A stretch of DNA of 64,000 nt from Mermis nigrescens (lineage: Eukaryota > Nematoda > Enoplea > Mermithida > Mermithidae), in the NCBI GenBank assembly GCA_036768485.1, contig JAVLUZ010000163.1:762635-826634 (forward strand), written 5' to 3'. Under the pieces are notes generated by a model that was not told where the DNA came from, searched no databases, and saw nothing but the letters and a program-made list of their open reading frames with translations. The translations under genes were made by a program, and so were the position numbers. Shown in pieces: positions 35,065-46,900 of the stretch; within the stretch, counting starts at the first letter, position 1, and each line of letters starts with the position of its first letter.

Positions 35065-35344
35065 GTAAATAAGAGTTCATCATTAAAAGTTGTAATACTC
35101 TTGATATTCACTCAATATTAATAGTATTAATATTACTACCACTTACATTATTACTCTTGTTTGTCATTATTAAATTGTTCGTATAATTATTATTATATTT
35201 TTGCTATTATTAATATTATTATGATTGTTAGAATTATATTTTTTATTACTGCCTTCAGAAAAAAGATTAACCAATGTTTATTATTCATTATTCGTACATG
35301 CATAAGATTGTAAATGTACTTTTCGTTGCTGTGATAAATATTTC

Positions 35345-37049
35345 GGGATGCGGACGTCCCCCATTTCGCCCCCGGACATTTCGCCCCTCACGTTTCGCAT
35401 CCCACTATTAGCCCGCTCCCTCACATTTCGCTCCCGGACATTTCGCCCCCTCCACATTTTGCCCCCTGGAACGTTGCACGATGACCTTTTCTCACTGACC
35501 CAAATGGCGCTGTCATCATATTTTGTACGTTTCGAAAATACATAAACATGATTTCCATGCATGAGCTTGTGTGTTTCTCGCGTTGATACAGTACTTCAGC
35601 CATTGAATTACAGTAACAATAATGAAATAGTAAATAGGTAGGCAACAGCAAACTGAAGTAATATGATGTCAAAAAAGGAAAATGTCAAGTTATTTATTGA
35701 AGAATACACAAAAACCCAAACAAAGGACCCAGTTGCACCAAATACTTGTCATGTTGCAGGCCGCAAGTCCCTGTTACCAGGAAAATGTATCAGGCAAATA
35801 AAAATTTAGTTGCACCAAAATTTTACAAGAGATTCAATCACTTGTTACAGGGTTCTGACGAATTGTAACAGGAAGAGATTTTTCGGTTGCACCAAAGACC
35901 TGTTATAAGTCCAAAAATTGTGCTGGGCAGCGTAAAATGCACGTAAGAGTGGAAGCATTCAAGCGTACAAGATGAGTCCGAAAATATAACTCGTATTTCT
36001 GATCGCTACACTTCTGCTACTCAAAAAAATTGTTCCTACTCCAAATACATGCCTTTCAGCGGAAAGCCATTGGAACAAAACTACTGTAACTGAAATTGTG
36101 CAAACTGTAGCGATGCGCAACAAAATTAATAAAACATTTGCTAAAACATTTTCAGAGACATTGTAAAGCGGATAGCGTTTATGAAGCAAGCTAAGTATAA
36201 CAAAAGTGATAAGTTGATTTACAATGTTCATTTTACACAGTGGGTTTTATACGTAAAATTTAGTGTTGTTCTTGAGTTTGGCCCCTGTGGTCGGTTTGTA
36301 GAACCTTAGAACCTGTCCGATTAATAAGTTTCGCACCTTATATTATGTTAAACGGTAAGAGCCCGAATGCACAAGCATATACAGTCCGAACTTACATTCA
36401 TCTGAATCAGACTTTCTATAAAAATAAGTTTGCTGATCGAAAATACGCACTCAGGACTGCAATTACAAGTTCAAATCGATCTGTCATCAAACTCTAGTTA
36501 AACTGAATTGCAGGCAAAACTTTTTATGCATGTAGAACAATTTGGGGCAACTGGAATGTGTCTACAGGTAAAAAATTACCTGTTGAACAGGCGTTTGTAA
36601 CCTGTAGAAAAGTACCTGTAAAAGTTTTTGGTGCAACGCGTGTTTTACAAACTTGTTACCTGTTAACTTGTAAACAACTTCCCTGTAACAAATTTTGATG
36701 CAATCCGTTCCCTGTTACAAGTGACGCTTGTTACCTGTAAACGGGCTACATGCGTTTGGTGCAACTGGGCCCAGGGCTTTCATGACGTATACTTGTCTGC
36801 TCATGGACCAAATCTACTTTATTTTAAAGTTTGAACCCCCTATACAGTTAATCCGGGGGAGGGAAAAATAAGTAGGGGGAGTGAAATGTCCGCGGGGCAA
36901 AAGGTGGGGGGCAAAATGTCTGGGGGCAAATTGTAGGGCGAAATGTCCGGGGGCGAAATGTGCGGGGGCGAATAGTTCGGGGGCAAAATGTGGGGGGGGC
37001 ACATTGTGGGGGGCGACGTGAGGGGGGGGGGGCGAAATGTCCGTAAATC
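35345..37049. mobile_element. MULE-like foldback element in gene 2 intron 2
   Basis: 1705 bp. Long inverted termini (about 130 and 170 bp) consist of a degenerate array of GCGAAATGTCCGGGGG-like units, in opposite orientation at the two ends. Flanked by the 9-bp duplication AAATATTTC (35336-35344, 37050-37058), the length expected for Mutator-like elements. No transposase is seen. A second inverted-repeat unit (35728-36769) sits inside. Related element at 61364-62912. Confidence 0.7.
35728..36769. mobile_element. Nested inverted-repeat unit, TIR CCCAGTTGCACCAAA
   Basis: Perfect 15-bp termini CCCAGTTGCACCAAA / TTTGGTGCAACTGGG. Each end continues for 200 bp as repeated TTGCACCAAA and CTTGTTACAGG motifs in inverted orientation. 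No coding region found. It may be an independent element that landed inside the MULE-like element, or its internal part. Confidence 0.65.
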
Positions 37050-37150
37050 AAATATTTCAGGTTTTTAATTCTTTAGTCTACTGAATTTTGAGTGATTCGC
37101 ATATTGCTTGCTTATGCACATATTAAATCACGCGTTATTTATTTTTTAAG

Positions 37151-37405
37151 GTACATTGGTAATATATTGGGGAGTGTAATTTTGAATCAGTTGAGTCCTC
37201 GAATAATTGAAGCAAAAGTATTGAATCTGGTCTATGTGCTCAATGCGGTCCACCCTAAAAAGTCTGCGAGTTTAGCTCTGCTGCGCGCAATAGAATATAG
37301 CGTTCTCAATATCGAAAGCGAGCTATTAAAAATAGCTTTATTCCATTCTGAAACTTTGAACGACGAAGTCAAACGGAACAGTACAGGCAGTCATTTAGCA
37401 TCACG
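37151..37405 (+). CDS. PTR gene 2 exon 3 (loop 1)
   Basis: Encodes YIGNILGSVILNQLS, then KKSASLALLRAIEYSVLN and ALFHSETLNDEVKRNST. 255 nt, intact. Confidence 0.8.
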
Positions 37406-37419
37406 GTAAGTGACACGAC

Positions 37420-37695
37420 CTCCAGACATGCACTTGGAATGTGATTTGAGGAATTTACAGACTCTTAGAAGGGCAAAACGCCGGATTTTCTGATAGGAAA
37501 TTAATTCGAAATTAAGGTCAAAATTGATGAAAGTTAAAACTTTTTTGCAAAAGTGCCTAGAATTGACTATAATTGTCCATTTTAACGGTTTTTACTCTAT
37601 TTTGAACTTGTATCAATTTGACGGCTATTTTAGCTTAAAAAGCTGTGACCCCTAGGCTGATTGAACATCATACTGACGACGCTGTGCATCTAAGC
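37420..37695 (+). repeat. Family A repeat in gene 2 intron 3
   Basis: Begins CTCCAGACATGCACTTGG; contains GCAAAAGTGCCTAGAATTGA and ends near GACGCTGTGCATCTAAGC. Confidence 0.5.
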
Positions 37696-38660
37696 TTGCA
37701 TCTGGACTTTTTTAAGGTTATATGTATCCCTGAAAGAAAAAGTTGTTCTTAACCATAAATCTCAGAAATTCTTATCGTTTGAATTCTTGCTGTTAAAAGG
37801 TACAAAAGCGAAGTCGGATGGTTCCGCATTATATGCTATGCGTTGTGAATCACTCATAATAAAGGATAAAATCTGTTCAATAATGAGGGAAAGAGTTCCG
37901 AGAAAAATTGCTTATTTCTTTTGCAGAAGTCAAGATTTGTTACATATTGCATGTTTAGCTGAGGTAGATCTTTTTAAGATTACGCTTTTTCTAATTATTT
38001 GTAAAATGTATAATGTACCTGAAATTTAAGAGTAAAAAAGCCTCATTCTAGGTTAAAGTTTAAAAAGTTGATTCCTCAATCTTGAAAAAAATTACCATCT
38101 ATTTTGAACAGCCAGGATCTACGGCTTCTTCGTTACCTCTTAATTCAAAAAGAAAATTAAATTTGTACATGGAAATGATTCTTAAATTAACTACCTACTC
38201 AATTAACCTATCAGTCTATTACCAGACCAATCAACTAATAACTAGCCTATCAACGAAGCAACCAATCAATCAACCAACTTGTAAAAAGACAACCAACCAA
38301 ATAATTGGGTTGCTGCGCCAATGGAAAGACCAGTCTTTGTTGAAACATACTGTCTATGGAAAAGAGCGCACTTTCAATCTGCGTTTCAATTATATTTTAT
38401 CCCAGAATTTATCTAAATTTATAAATTTTTCGCACTAATAATTAAAATCCGAGTCAATATTCTATTTGCACGCGCGCTAAAGAAGAGTTAGCGAACTTCT
38501 GAAATTCAAATCTAACTAGAAATTTAGATCATGCTAGAAGTGAAGGATAATGACATAATAGGCTACTAAAACCTCAATTTTATTGATGCTTCAAAAATAG
38601 TGCGATTGATTAGCAATCGCGAAAGTTTTGCTTAATTAACTTGGCACAAACATTTCACAG

Positions 38661-38887
38661 ATTCCTGCTTTGCGTGCTTATGCTATGGCTATTCGCGACC
38701 GCATGTTCCATAATAACGATGCGTTGGCAACGGATGTGCTACATCGATTGGATAAGATCGAAATTCCTGATCGCTTCTGGCGGAATTTTCGGCGCTCTGA
38801 TGGGCATCGTTTCCACGATTGGTTTATTAGCCTTCTGTTCTTTCCCCTATAACTCTGTGTGTGATGCCTTTCCTTTCTTAGTCTTAG
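38661..38887 (+). CDS. PTR gene 2 exon 4 (TM2-TM3)
   Basis: LLCVLMLWLFATACSIITM and GIFGALMGIVSTIGLLAFC spans around YIDWIRSKF; ends DAFPFLVL. 227 nt, intact. Confidence 0.8.
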
Positions 38888-39034
38888 GTAATTTCGAATA
38901 ATATTCATCGTGACTATTTCCGGCCCTCGCCATCTACATTATTTTGTCTCATTTTATCTTTACCATGTTGACCCTACTACTTGGGCATGGTAAGCTTCAT
39001 ACTACACATGAACCTGGGAGGGGGTATGTGCTCA

Positions 39035-39320
39035 GCAAGGCCGATCTGAGATACTACACATGAACCTGGGAGGGGGTATATGCCCAGCATGGCCGATCTG
39101 AGATGTCAGTTAGTGAGCTTTTTGGGCCAAAATGACCTCAAAATTGATATGAAAGCTGAAATAGCGCTAAAACTACGTTTTTCAACATTTTATGGTCAAT
39201 TTCAAGCACTTTTAAAGAAAATTTTCGAGTTTAATTTATTTTTGACTTTGTTTTTGTTTCACTTTCCTCAGAAAATTTCCCATGAAAATTTCTCCAAAAT
39301 CCAAAACCTCACAGAACTCG
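39035..39320 (-). repeat. Family A repeat in gene 2 intron 4, partly duplicated
   Basis: Reverse copy with TGGGCCAAAATGACCTCAAA and GGTCAATTTCAAGCACTTTT. Its head is a tandem duplicate: CACATGAACCTGGGAGGGGG occurs at about 39005 and again at 39058. Confidence 0.6.
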
Positions 39321-39920
39321 GTAGATAAGCAGAATTGAATTTTTGGTTTTTTTATGACTGTTCCTAGAGGACTCTCCAGAATTGGATTATTGCTGATGAA
39401 TGGTTGGAACCTGCCAGGTAGCACCCCGCCGCAGGTCCCAGGATGCTACTTTGAAATTCTTCAATTTTTCCTCGCGATTTTTCACTAAAAAAATCGTTTA
39501 AAAAAGTTTTTTAGCCCCTAATATTAGTTTTTTGACCCATTAGACCTTTAAAGTAAGGCCCTATTTATACATAGTTTTGAGTTCTTTGATTCTCTTGAGA
39601 TTTCCGACGATTCATTTTAAATTCAGAACGTCTTTACTGCCTCATAAATAGCTATGTGCTTCAAAAGCTGTTAGCTCAGAAAACAAAAATTTCTCATTCG
39701 AATGACGGACAAGATTTTTATAAAATAATTTTGTTTCGATTATTAAAAACTTTTATTTTCAACGAATTTAAAATTATAGAAAAATATTGATTAAAATTGA
39801 CTAAAATGTCATTATAAGATTGTATCGGTCAAGGACGGAAACTTTTCTAATGTCGCCAGGGATTTGTTCGTAAGCTATTTTCATCGAGATGATTTCTGAG
39901 TTTTTTGAAATTTTGAATAG

Positions 39921-40043
39921 ACGTTCGTCTCGATAATACGTTTTTGATGATATCGGCGGTACATCACGTCAGCAGGGCTTTAGATCCACGAGAACGAATG
40001 GCTGAGGCTATGAGAGAGGCAGCTGTTTCTATAACAATCACAG
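39921..40043 (+). CDS. PTR gene 2 exon 5 (TM4)
   Basis: Encodes VRLDNTFLMISAVHHVSRAL and ERMAEAMREAAVSITIT. The split codon now reads GAC, so the GxxxD motif starts with Asp. 123 nt. Confidence 0.8.
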
Positions 40044-40537
40044 GTACTGTCAAAAATGTAACGGCTCAAAATTATGGGTTATAGTCACTTCAGTCGGCGA
40101 TTAAGGAGGGGATAAATGACCTATTTTTCGGCCAAAAATGGCGAAAAGCACCTAAGAATAGCCTTAAACACAATTTTTTTCCTAAAAATCGGAAAGGGAT
40201 ATAAATAAATCTTACGCTTAGGGAACGGACGACGACCTAATTTAAGTCATTGTATAAGTACTGCTTTCACATTATTACGAAATAAAATGAAAGTGGTTGT
40301 TTAGATTAGGCTAGTTGAAGTTTTTAAAGTTTATTCTATTTTATTTATTCATTTTGTATTTATTTTTAATTTTAAAAATTTTAATTACAGATTTTTAAGA
40401 GAATTTCCTTCTTTCTTAGTTTGCTATCACTCGTAAATGTGCTTTAAAAGAATCAAGGTATTATGGTTTTTGTAGTTAGGTGTCTCTTTTAGCTACTTAT
40501 TTTCACTCAATTTCTTTCTTATTCTGATTTATTCTAG

Positions 40538-40750
40538 TCCTAACGGTCATCTTGTCATTCGGCATCGGCTTATTCACCGAGTTTGAAGCGGTACAGCTTT
40601 TCTCGCTCTACACATTGATAGCACTATCCATCACATTTGCATATCAACTTGCTTTCTTGATGGGAATATTGGCTTTGAGCCTAAGAGGCGAAAGCAACAA
40701 CCGACATTGTGTGATATTATGCTGCGAAGCGTTAGACCCGACAAAAACAA
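40538..40750 (+). CDS. PTR gene 2 exon 6 (TM5-TM6)
   Basis: Encodes VLTVILSFGIGLFTEFEAVQ, with Val where genes 1 and 3 have Asp, then TM6 LIALSITFAYQLAFLMGIL. 213 nt; donor ACAA|GTACAA. Confidence 0.8.
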
Positions 40751-40828
40751 GTACAAAAATGCATAATTTACTTACAATTAAAGTTAATAAAATATCGGCG
40801 CAACGTTTCAGTATATAAGTGTTTAGCA

Positions 40829-41180
40829 TGGTCCATAGATGCGCAAGGTCAAACTTTCAGGAAAGGTGAAAATCAAAAATTTGGATGGCTAAGTGCTTTT
40901 TAAAAATTGATTCTACAACTGAAAAATGATGGCATCGCTATTTGAGCGTCTGCGGCAGACATAGCCCTTTTGAACTCACAAATATACTCGTACTACATAG
41001 CATTTTTGAACTAAAAATAGTCACCTAGCCCTTTTCGATGTCGGGAAAATTGCTTTAAATTCTTTTGAAATTCAGAAAAAAACAACTACGTACATAGCAT
41101 TCTATATTCGCACGGTATGTTTCTGAGTCCAAAAAAGGCTATATACTCGTAACAATGTTTTTTCGGCCTTCGGGATTAAA
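40829..41180. repeat. About 37-bp degenerate tandem repeat, copy 2
   Basis: Starts GGTCCATAGATGCGCAAGGT, continues TCAAACTTTCAGG and units such as CATAGCCCTTTTGAACTCAC, ending TCCAAAAAAGGCTATATAC. Homologous to 15828-16240, upstream of PTR gene 1. Confidence 0.6.
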
Positions 41181-41324
41181 TGATCTTTTAAATCGACGCC
41201 AATCAGTGGCACAAAAACTTATGTCGCTACTGATAATATAATTTTTAGGTGATTGCAACAATTTCGTAATAAAACTATTTCGGTTTTATTACATTTTCAA
41301 CCATAATTTATGGCCATCTTCTTA

Positions 41325-41570
41325 TTCTAGGGGTTAGTGATCTGGGGTTTAGACATTGAACTTTTTTAGTCAAATTGGCTTCAAGAACTGATATAACTGC
41401 TAAAATAGCGTAAAAAGTATGTTAGTTCACACTTTCTGGTCAATTTCGAGTATTTTGGACGAAAATTTTAATTTTCATTTGTTTTTAGACTTCATTTTGC
41501 CTTATTTTTCCCAGAAAATTTCCTACTATTCCTTTCTGGAATCCAGACCTTCAAATTCCCGGGCAAGGAC
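41325..41570 (-). repeat. Family A repeat in gene 2 intron 6
   Basis: Reverse copy: GGTCAATTTCGAGTATTTTG, a copy of CATTTTGCCTTATTTTTCCC and TTTCTGGAATCCAGACC. Confidence 0.5.
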
Positions 41571-41849
41571 ATGGCGATAACAACAAAGATAACGAGTTTA
41601 TTTCCGCAAAATAAACTGACATTCAGAGCCGCTGATTCTAACCTTGAAGTTCCTACGAATAATAAATTATTTAAATGAATAATTTAAACCGGCAATGCTT
41701 AAACCAGGACAGTTTCTACGATTTTTTTTAAATCGTGAATTATGGGAAGTGAAAATATCTTTGCTGGGAGAGACTTTGCGGGCTGCGAAATTTTCCATAT
41801 CCCGCCTAATATGATTTATGGCCCAAACCATAGTTGTACTGTATGACCG

Positions 41850-42285
41850 ATCTGGGGGTCAAGGATTGGGTTTTTTGGGCCAAAATGACCCCAAAAACTG
41901 GTATAAGCGCTAAAATAGCGTCAAAGCTACATTATTACACAGCTTCTGGTCAATTTAGAGCACTTTTGAAGAAAATTTTCATCTTTTTTGTCTTTATTTT
42001 GCCTCATTTTCCCGAGAAAATTTCCAGTTTTTCTATTTTGAAGATCTATTCCCAAATCCGCCCCCACATGCATGTCTGATCCTGGGAAGATTAGGTGAAA
42101 TGACGGATAAAAATGGATGAAAATCGAGCCACAGAAGTGCTTGAAATTGACCAGAAACTCGGGCTTAACACAATTTTAACGCTATTTTAACATTTATACC
42201 AATTTCCGAGATCATTTTGATCCAAAAACTCCCTTACTGACCTCCCAGACCGATGACCTTTAAGATTGATCATGCAATATACCTA
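41850..42285. repeat. Inverted pair of family A repeats
   Basis: A reverse copy (about 41850-42075, GGGCCAAAATGACCCCAAAA) meets a forward copy (about 42080-42285, GAAATTGACCAGAAACTCGG), forming a tail-to-tail foldback about 120 bp before exon 7. Confidence 0.6.
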
Positions 42286-42404
42286 CGGTCCAAATCTTCC
42301 ATAAAAACCCCACCCCTTGGCTATGCGCATACGCAATGCGGCCGCAGTATCGAATTATTCGTTTAGAAATTTTTTGCCACTAAATTATTGACCCCTGCTT
42401 TTAG

Positions 42405-42849
42405 CTCAAATCAGCCTAACAAATAAGCTGCTATGTATGGGCAGCCATGTTCCTTCACGACCAGCCGATTCGTCCGAATCGTCCGGCTCCAAAGCCCGTG
42501 ACACCAAGAGGGAGAAAAAAGGGAGCCAAATCGCCCTTGAACAGGGAACATGCATTAGCCGCTTAATTGGCCTCTATTACGCCCCCTTTCTGATGCGGAT
42601 TCCGGTCCGTATCGCTGTGATTCTCATTTACGTTATTTACTTGACTACTTCGATCTACGGATGCTTTATTATAAAACAAGGTTTGGAGCCGGTAAGGCTC
42701 CTATTGACCGATTCGTACGCCATAAATTATTTTAAACTCTTGGAGCGATTTTTTTGGAAGGAAGGCATGCATGCTTTAATCGTATTCGGCAATCCCGGCG
42801 ATATGTCCGACCCGACGAATAGAAAACAGATTTTGGACATAGTGAATAG
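42405..42849 (+). CDS. PTR gene 2 exon 7 (linker, TM7, loop 2 start)
   Basis: Encodes LLCMGSHVPSRPADSSESSG, YYAPFLMRIPVRIAVILIYV (TM7), YGCFIIKQGLEPVRLL and GNPGDMSDPTNRKQI. 445 nt, intact; donor AATAG|GTGAAA, whereas gene 1 uses GC at this site. Confidence 0.8.
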
Positions 42850-43614
42850 GTGAAAATCGTTTATTGGCCAAATTTCTCGAAAAAAACGAAATGTAGTCCG
42901 AAATTAATGAAATTTTTGGGCGAAGAATAGGCATATTTTATCGACTTCGCGTGACTTTCGAGCGAATGGTCAGTCGCGATTGATTGGCTGAGAGAAACTA
43001 TAAGTGTAGATGGCCATCCAATCTGGGATTTATATACAGTCACATTTTATAATTCGGATTCAATGCCCAAAACACTGTAAAAATATTTCACATTGAATAT
43101 CGAAAAATATTATCGGACCTTCCCCCTTTCTGAAATATACATAATATACATACTCGTACGGCTCGAAATCGGGTGGGGTTCCTGACTATTTTGGGGAAGG
43201 GGTTCCTGGCATAGTTTCCCAAGGTCCAAAAATCAAAGGAGGGGTAAATCCCGAAATTTTGGACCAGTAAATTCAGAGTTTTAGCCTTTTTTACAGGTAA
43301 AATATGAAAAATGATTAAAAACATCCTGTATGACATGTTTTAATATGAAAAACTGCATTTTTTAGTAGTTTTTATCCAATCCTGACTCGCTTCGTCACTT
43401 TTATCAGTAAAAATATAGGAATTCATCGGAAATTTTGACTTTTCAGATCATTGTAACTTCATTTTAGGCATTTTATGGGTAAATATAACAGATATTTATT
43501 TGTCGACGCGAAGCGTCGAAATATTTTTAACATCTTTACTACTTTCGCTTTCAAAAATCATGCAGATGTTTGATAGTTCAAAATGTCTGACAGTGAATCG
43601 AGTCTAAATCTCTG

Positions 43615-43865
43615 AGGTAGGGGTAAAAAACTATTTCACCTCCTATGGTTCCTCACTCCGATGGGAATGTATTGTTCCTGGCCATTTTGGGGGAGGAGTT
43701 GATGCTTCCCATTTCTGGCAAAAAACGGCCAAAAAGACCGCTAAAAACGGCCAAAAAAACGCATTTTTTCCTTAAACGAGGGTCTAAAATTTTCTGGCCT
43801 TGGGGATGGGAGACGACCAACTTTGGATCAGAGATCCCCAATTCCACTGTTACTTGTGTGGTCAG
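43615..43865. repeat. Family C-like repeat in gene 2 intron 7
   Basis: Contains GGCAAAAAACGGCCAAAAAG, a copy of CGCTAAAAACGGCC and GACGACCAACTTTGG, as in 49573-49801 and 62570-62815. Confidence 0.5.
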
Positions 43866-44034
43866 GTCATAAAGTCATTTACAGTTTGAAAAGCAATCGC
43901 ATACCTATTCTCGTTTTGAGGTATATTTGCATATTCAATTTTTTAGCCTTTCGTGTCGATAACCTTGTATACACTCATATAGCCATTGGTTCCGCTCTCG
44001 TGACTAGACACAGGTACATATGGGGAAGCTTTAG

Positions 44035-44545
44035 GTATATAGACCCCAGAATTCTGTTATGGAAATTGGGGTAAATGAAGGCCAAAATGGATAAAAATGT
44101 AAATTTTTTGCAAAAGTGCTTGAAATTGATCTCAAACTGTGAATTAACATTGTTTAAATGCGATTTTAGCATTTGTACTCGTTTTTAAATCCATTTTAAT
44201 TCGAATAAATTTTTCCGCTTTACCCCCTAGACCGGCTGACTGCTCTTTCTCTAGATGGGCCATGCTTTTCATCTACATTTCTCGGAACCATAGATGCATA
44301 TTATGAGCGCTCTGTGGGGTTCAGCTGGTCTGGGAGTCAATTAATGAGTTTTTGTGTCAAAATGACATTAAATAGTGATTTGAATGCTAAAATAGCATTG
44401 AATCGACGCTATTCCGCAGTTTCTTTATGGCTATTTCGAGCACTTCTGAAGATTTTCATTCTTGCCCTCATTTTACCTCATTTCTCACGGAAATTTACCA
44501 TTTTTCCATTCCGGAGTTCTAGACCCCAAATCCCCTACATGCATG
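44035..44545. repeat. Inverted pair of family A repeats
   Basis: Forward copy 44035-44280 (AAGTGCTTGAAATTGATCTC; TAGACCGGCTGAC) followed by a reverse copy 44290-44545 (CATAGATGCATATTATGAGC; TCGAGCACTTCTGAAG). Head-to-head orientation, in gene 2 intron 7. Confidence 0.6.
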
Positions 44546-44631
44546 TCTGCTGCTGACTATCTCTGCTTAACGCTTCGTCCTTATCGTCAATAAGATATGT
44601 TAAGCATCATATCATCTTTGTACGGAGAAAA

Positions 44632-44880
44632 GCATAGGTGGGCAGCACCAAATTTCTATTAAGGGTGCAAGATTTTTTAAAGGTCAAAAAAAGGTCTTAA
44701 AAATGGTGGTGGTATGGCGAAAATTTTTTCAATGTTTCTCATCGATCACTATCCATTGGCATCAAAAAATTGCGGAAAAAAATTCAAAAATTGAATTCTG
44801 GGGGGATAATTTTGGTTTCTAAGGGTACTCGGACTTCTGAGGGGGTGCATACCCTCATCCTCCCAAGCTCACGTGTGATG
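44632..44880 (+). repeat. Family B repeat in gene 2 intron 7
   Basis: GTGGGCAGCACCAAATTTC, then CACTATCCATTGGCATCAA and GAATTCTGGGGGGATAAT, ending in CTCATCCTCCCAAGC. Confidence 0.6.
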
Positions 44881-46379
44881 AAAAGGCGTTTAGATGCGCA
44901 AAGTGTACAATGATTGTGAGGTCCAACATTAATCCCAAGATCAAAGATAAAACAACGATTAAACGCATTTTTGTAGCTTGACTGGATTTTTAAGTACAAA
45001 AACTTGTACCGTGTACCAAAACATCAAACTATAAACTGCGAGCATAGTGAGGCAAGACTGTTTTACTATGAAGGAAACGGTCTCAAAATTAATTTGTTTT
45101 GAAAACATATAATTAAGTTAAGAAGAATCAATTACATGCCTCTTTTATGCTATTACACCTATAATTAAGCATACCGGGGTAGAAGGCTAAACAAAACATC
45201 GTGGCGTTTAAGATATATTTCCGAATTATAAAAATGACTTATTGCAGCCTGCATCGTGATAAATATTCGGAAAAAAATAGATCGAGATACGAATAATCAG
45301 TATCATGAATGCGTGAGTAAATCCTGTAGCAGTTTAGCGTAAGAATAGGCTTTTTATTTAACTGCGCTTTACAGGTCATTTGTATTAACATCTTTAACCT
45401 TTTATTCTAATTTTCCACAATTTTGCCTGTTGATGCCGATGATGCATATAAAATTTTGAAGCAGCAACTAATCGTGCTGAAGTGCAAAAAAATCTAAGTG
45501 AGAAATCCGACTTGTTTCCCTCGAATGGTTAAGCTTTATTGAAAGCAAAAACAGCTGTCTAATACAAAGCAAACATGTACACGTTTCTTCATTTCTACAT
45601 CTTCATTTAAGTTAGCTTAAGAATAAGTCATATGCACAGTCAGAGATAAACTCGTTAACATTGCAAGTAGCAAATTTTGTGAAAAGACAGTCGGAAATTT
45701 CGGGAAACACTTGGTGGGCTAATTGGTAAGCAATTCAGAGCACATAAAATCGGCGGTAATCACTCGTTTTTTTCAGAAAACGTTTTTACCGACACATAGA
45801 AGGCTAAAAGCATACAAGTGGACTTTTTTATTAATCGATTTGTATTTTTTATTCTTTTCTCAATAGGTTGTGAATGCTGTCTTTTTTGTTTTTTTGGTCG
45901 TGCTTGAGGTAAAATTATGGAAAACACTTTGCATAAGGAACGGGCAACAAGCACGCATGGGTGTGTGTGGGTGGTTGGGGGAAGGGGTTTGCACTCAATC
46001 AGAAGTTGAAAAATCCCCCGCAGATTACTATACACCCTAGAATTCTAAGGAGTGGTCAAAAAATAGTGTGTTTATCCTATCACCAATTTTTGGCACTTTC
46101 TTTGACATTGAAAATTTTCTGACCGCATAATTTGGATGCTTAGTACAAATTCCCAAGCTCATGCATAATGGAATTCAAAAAGGGGTGCAAATTCAGATTT
46201 TCGTAGGTCGTTTCGCAGATAAGGTCGCTTCATTTCGATTGAGATGGAAAGGCGATGAAAATTCATATCCAAATTTATGAGTTTCTATTATAGAAACGGT
46301 AGAAAACAACAAAAATTTAGTAGCTCTGTCACCAAAGATAAATAATAATAAATAATAAATTTAAGTTATTAATTTTCAG
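44881..46379. other. Non-coding remainder of gene 2 intron 7
   Basis: About 1.5 kb with no recognisable gene, RNA or repeat family; ends with an AATAATAAATAAT-rich stretch and the acceptor TTTTCAG of exon 8. Confidence 0.35.
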
Positions 46380-46718
46380 GTTTGCTAATTCTACTCATGG
46401 CATGGGCCCTGATGGGATGGAATTTTGGCTCAATGCTCTCGCCCTCTACGGACAACGGTCATTGGGTAAATCAATTGATTCCATGCAAGGCGAAGAATTC
46501 TTTGCGACCGTTCAAAATTTTTTGTCAGGGAAAGAAAACACACGATTCAGATTCGACATTCGCTGGGCTAACGAGACGACTCGCAGCAACATCGTGGCAT
46601 TTCGCCTTCTCGTTGGAGTGAAAAATTTCGCCACTGCACTCGATCAGATGGATACTGTGAATTTGTTCAGAAAGAGATCGCGTCTGATTATCAATCGTAT
46701 GATATAACAACATTTCAG
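46380..46718 (+). CDS. PTR gene 2 exon 8 (loop 2) with +2 frameshift
   Basis: Encodes HGMGPDGMEFWLNAL, DIRWANETTRSNIVAFR and ALDQMDTVNLFRK; then AAAGAGATCG carries two extra bases, and IASDYQSYDITTFQ resumes in another frame. 339 nt against 337 in gene 1. Confidence 0.75.
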
Positions 46719-46734
46719 GTCAGCCCATCCCCTT

Positions 46735-46900
46735 CGTGTGTGGACTGGAACTGAATTTTGGGAGGCGCCTAGGGGTCAAAAATTTTTCGTGGGTCAAAAA
46801 GGTCAAAAGTTGTGCTAGGGCTAAAATTACCAATTTTTCGACGTTCCGCATCGAGCGCTATCCATTCCTTCGATATCAATTCAAAACGCATAAAAACGAC
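46735..46900 (+). repeat. Partial family B repeat in gene 2 intron 8
   Basis: Contains CGACGTTCCGCATCGAGCGC and TATCCATTCCTTCGATATCA, a diverged copy of the family B middle section. Confidence 0.4.

Noticed and set aside
36870..37045. Regularly spaced GCGAAATGTC units, CRISPR-like at first sight
   Set aside because: Spacers are only a few G/C bases, the array is mirrored at 35345-35480 with a target duplication, and the genome is eukaryotic.
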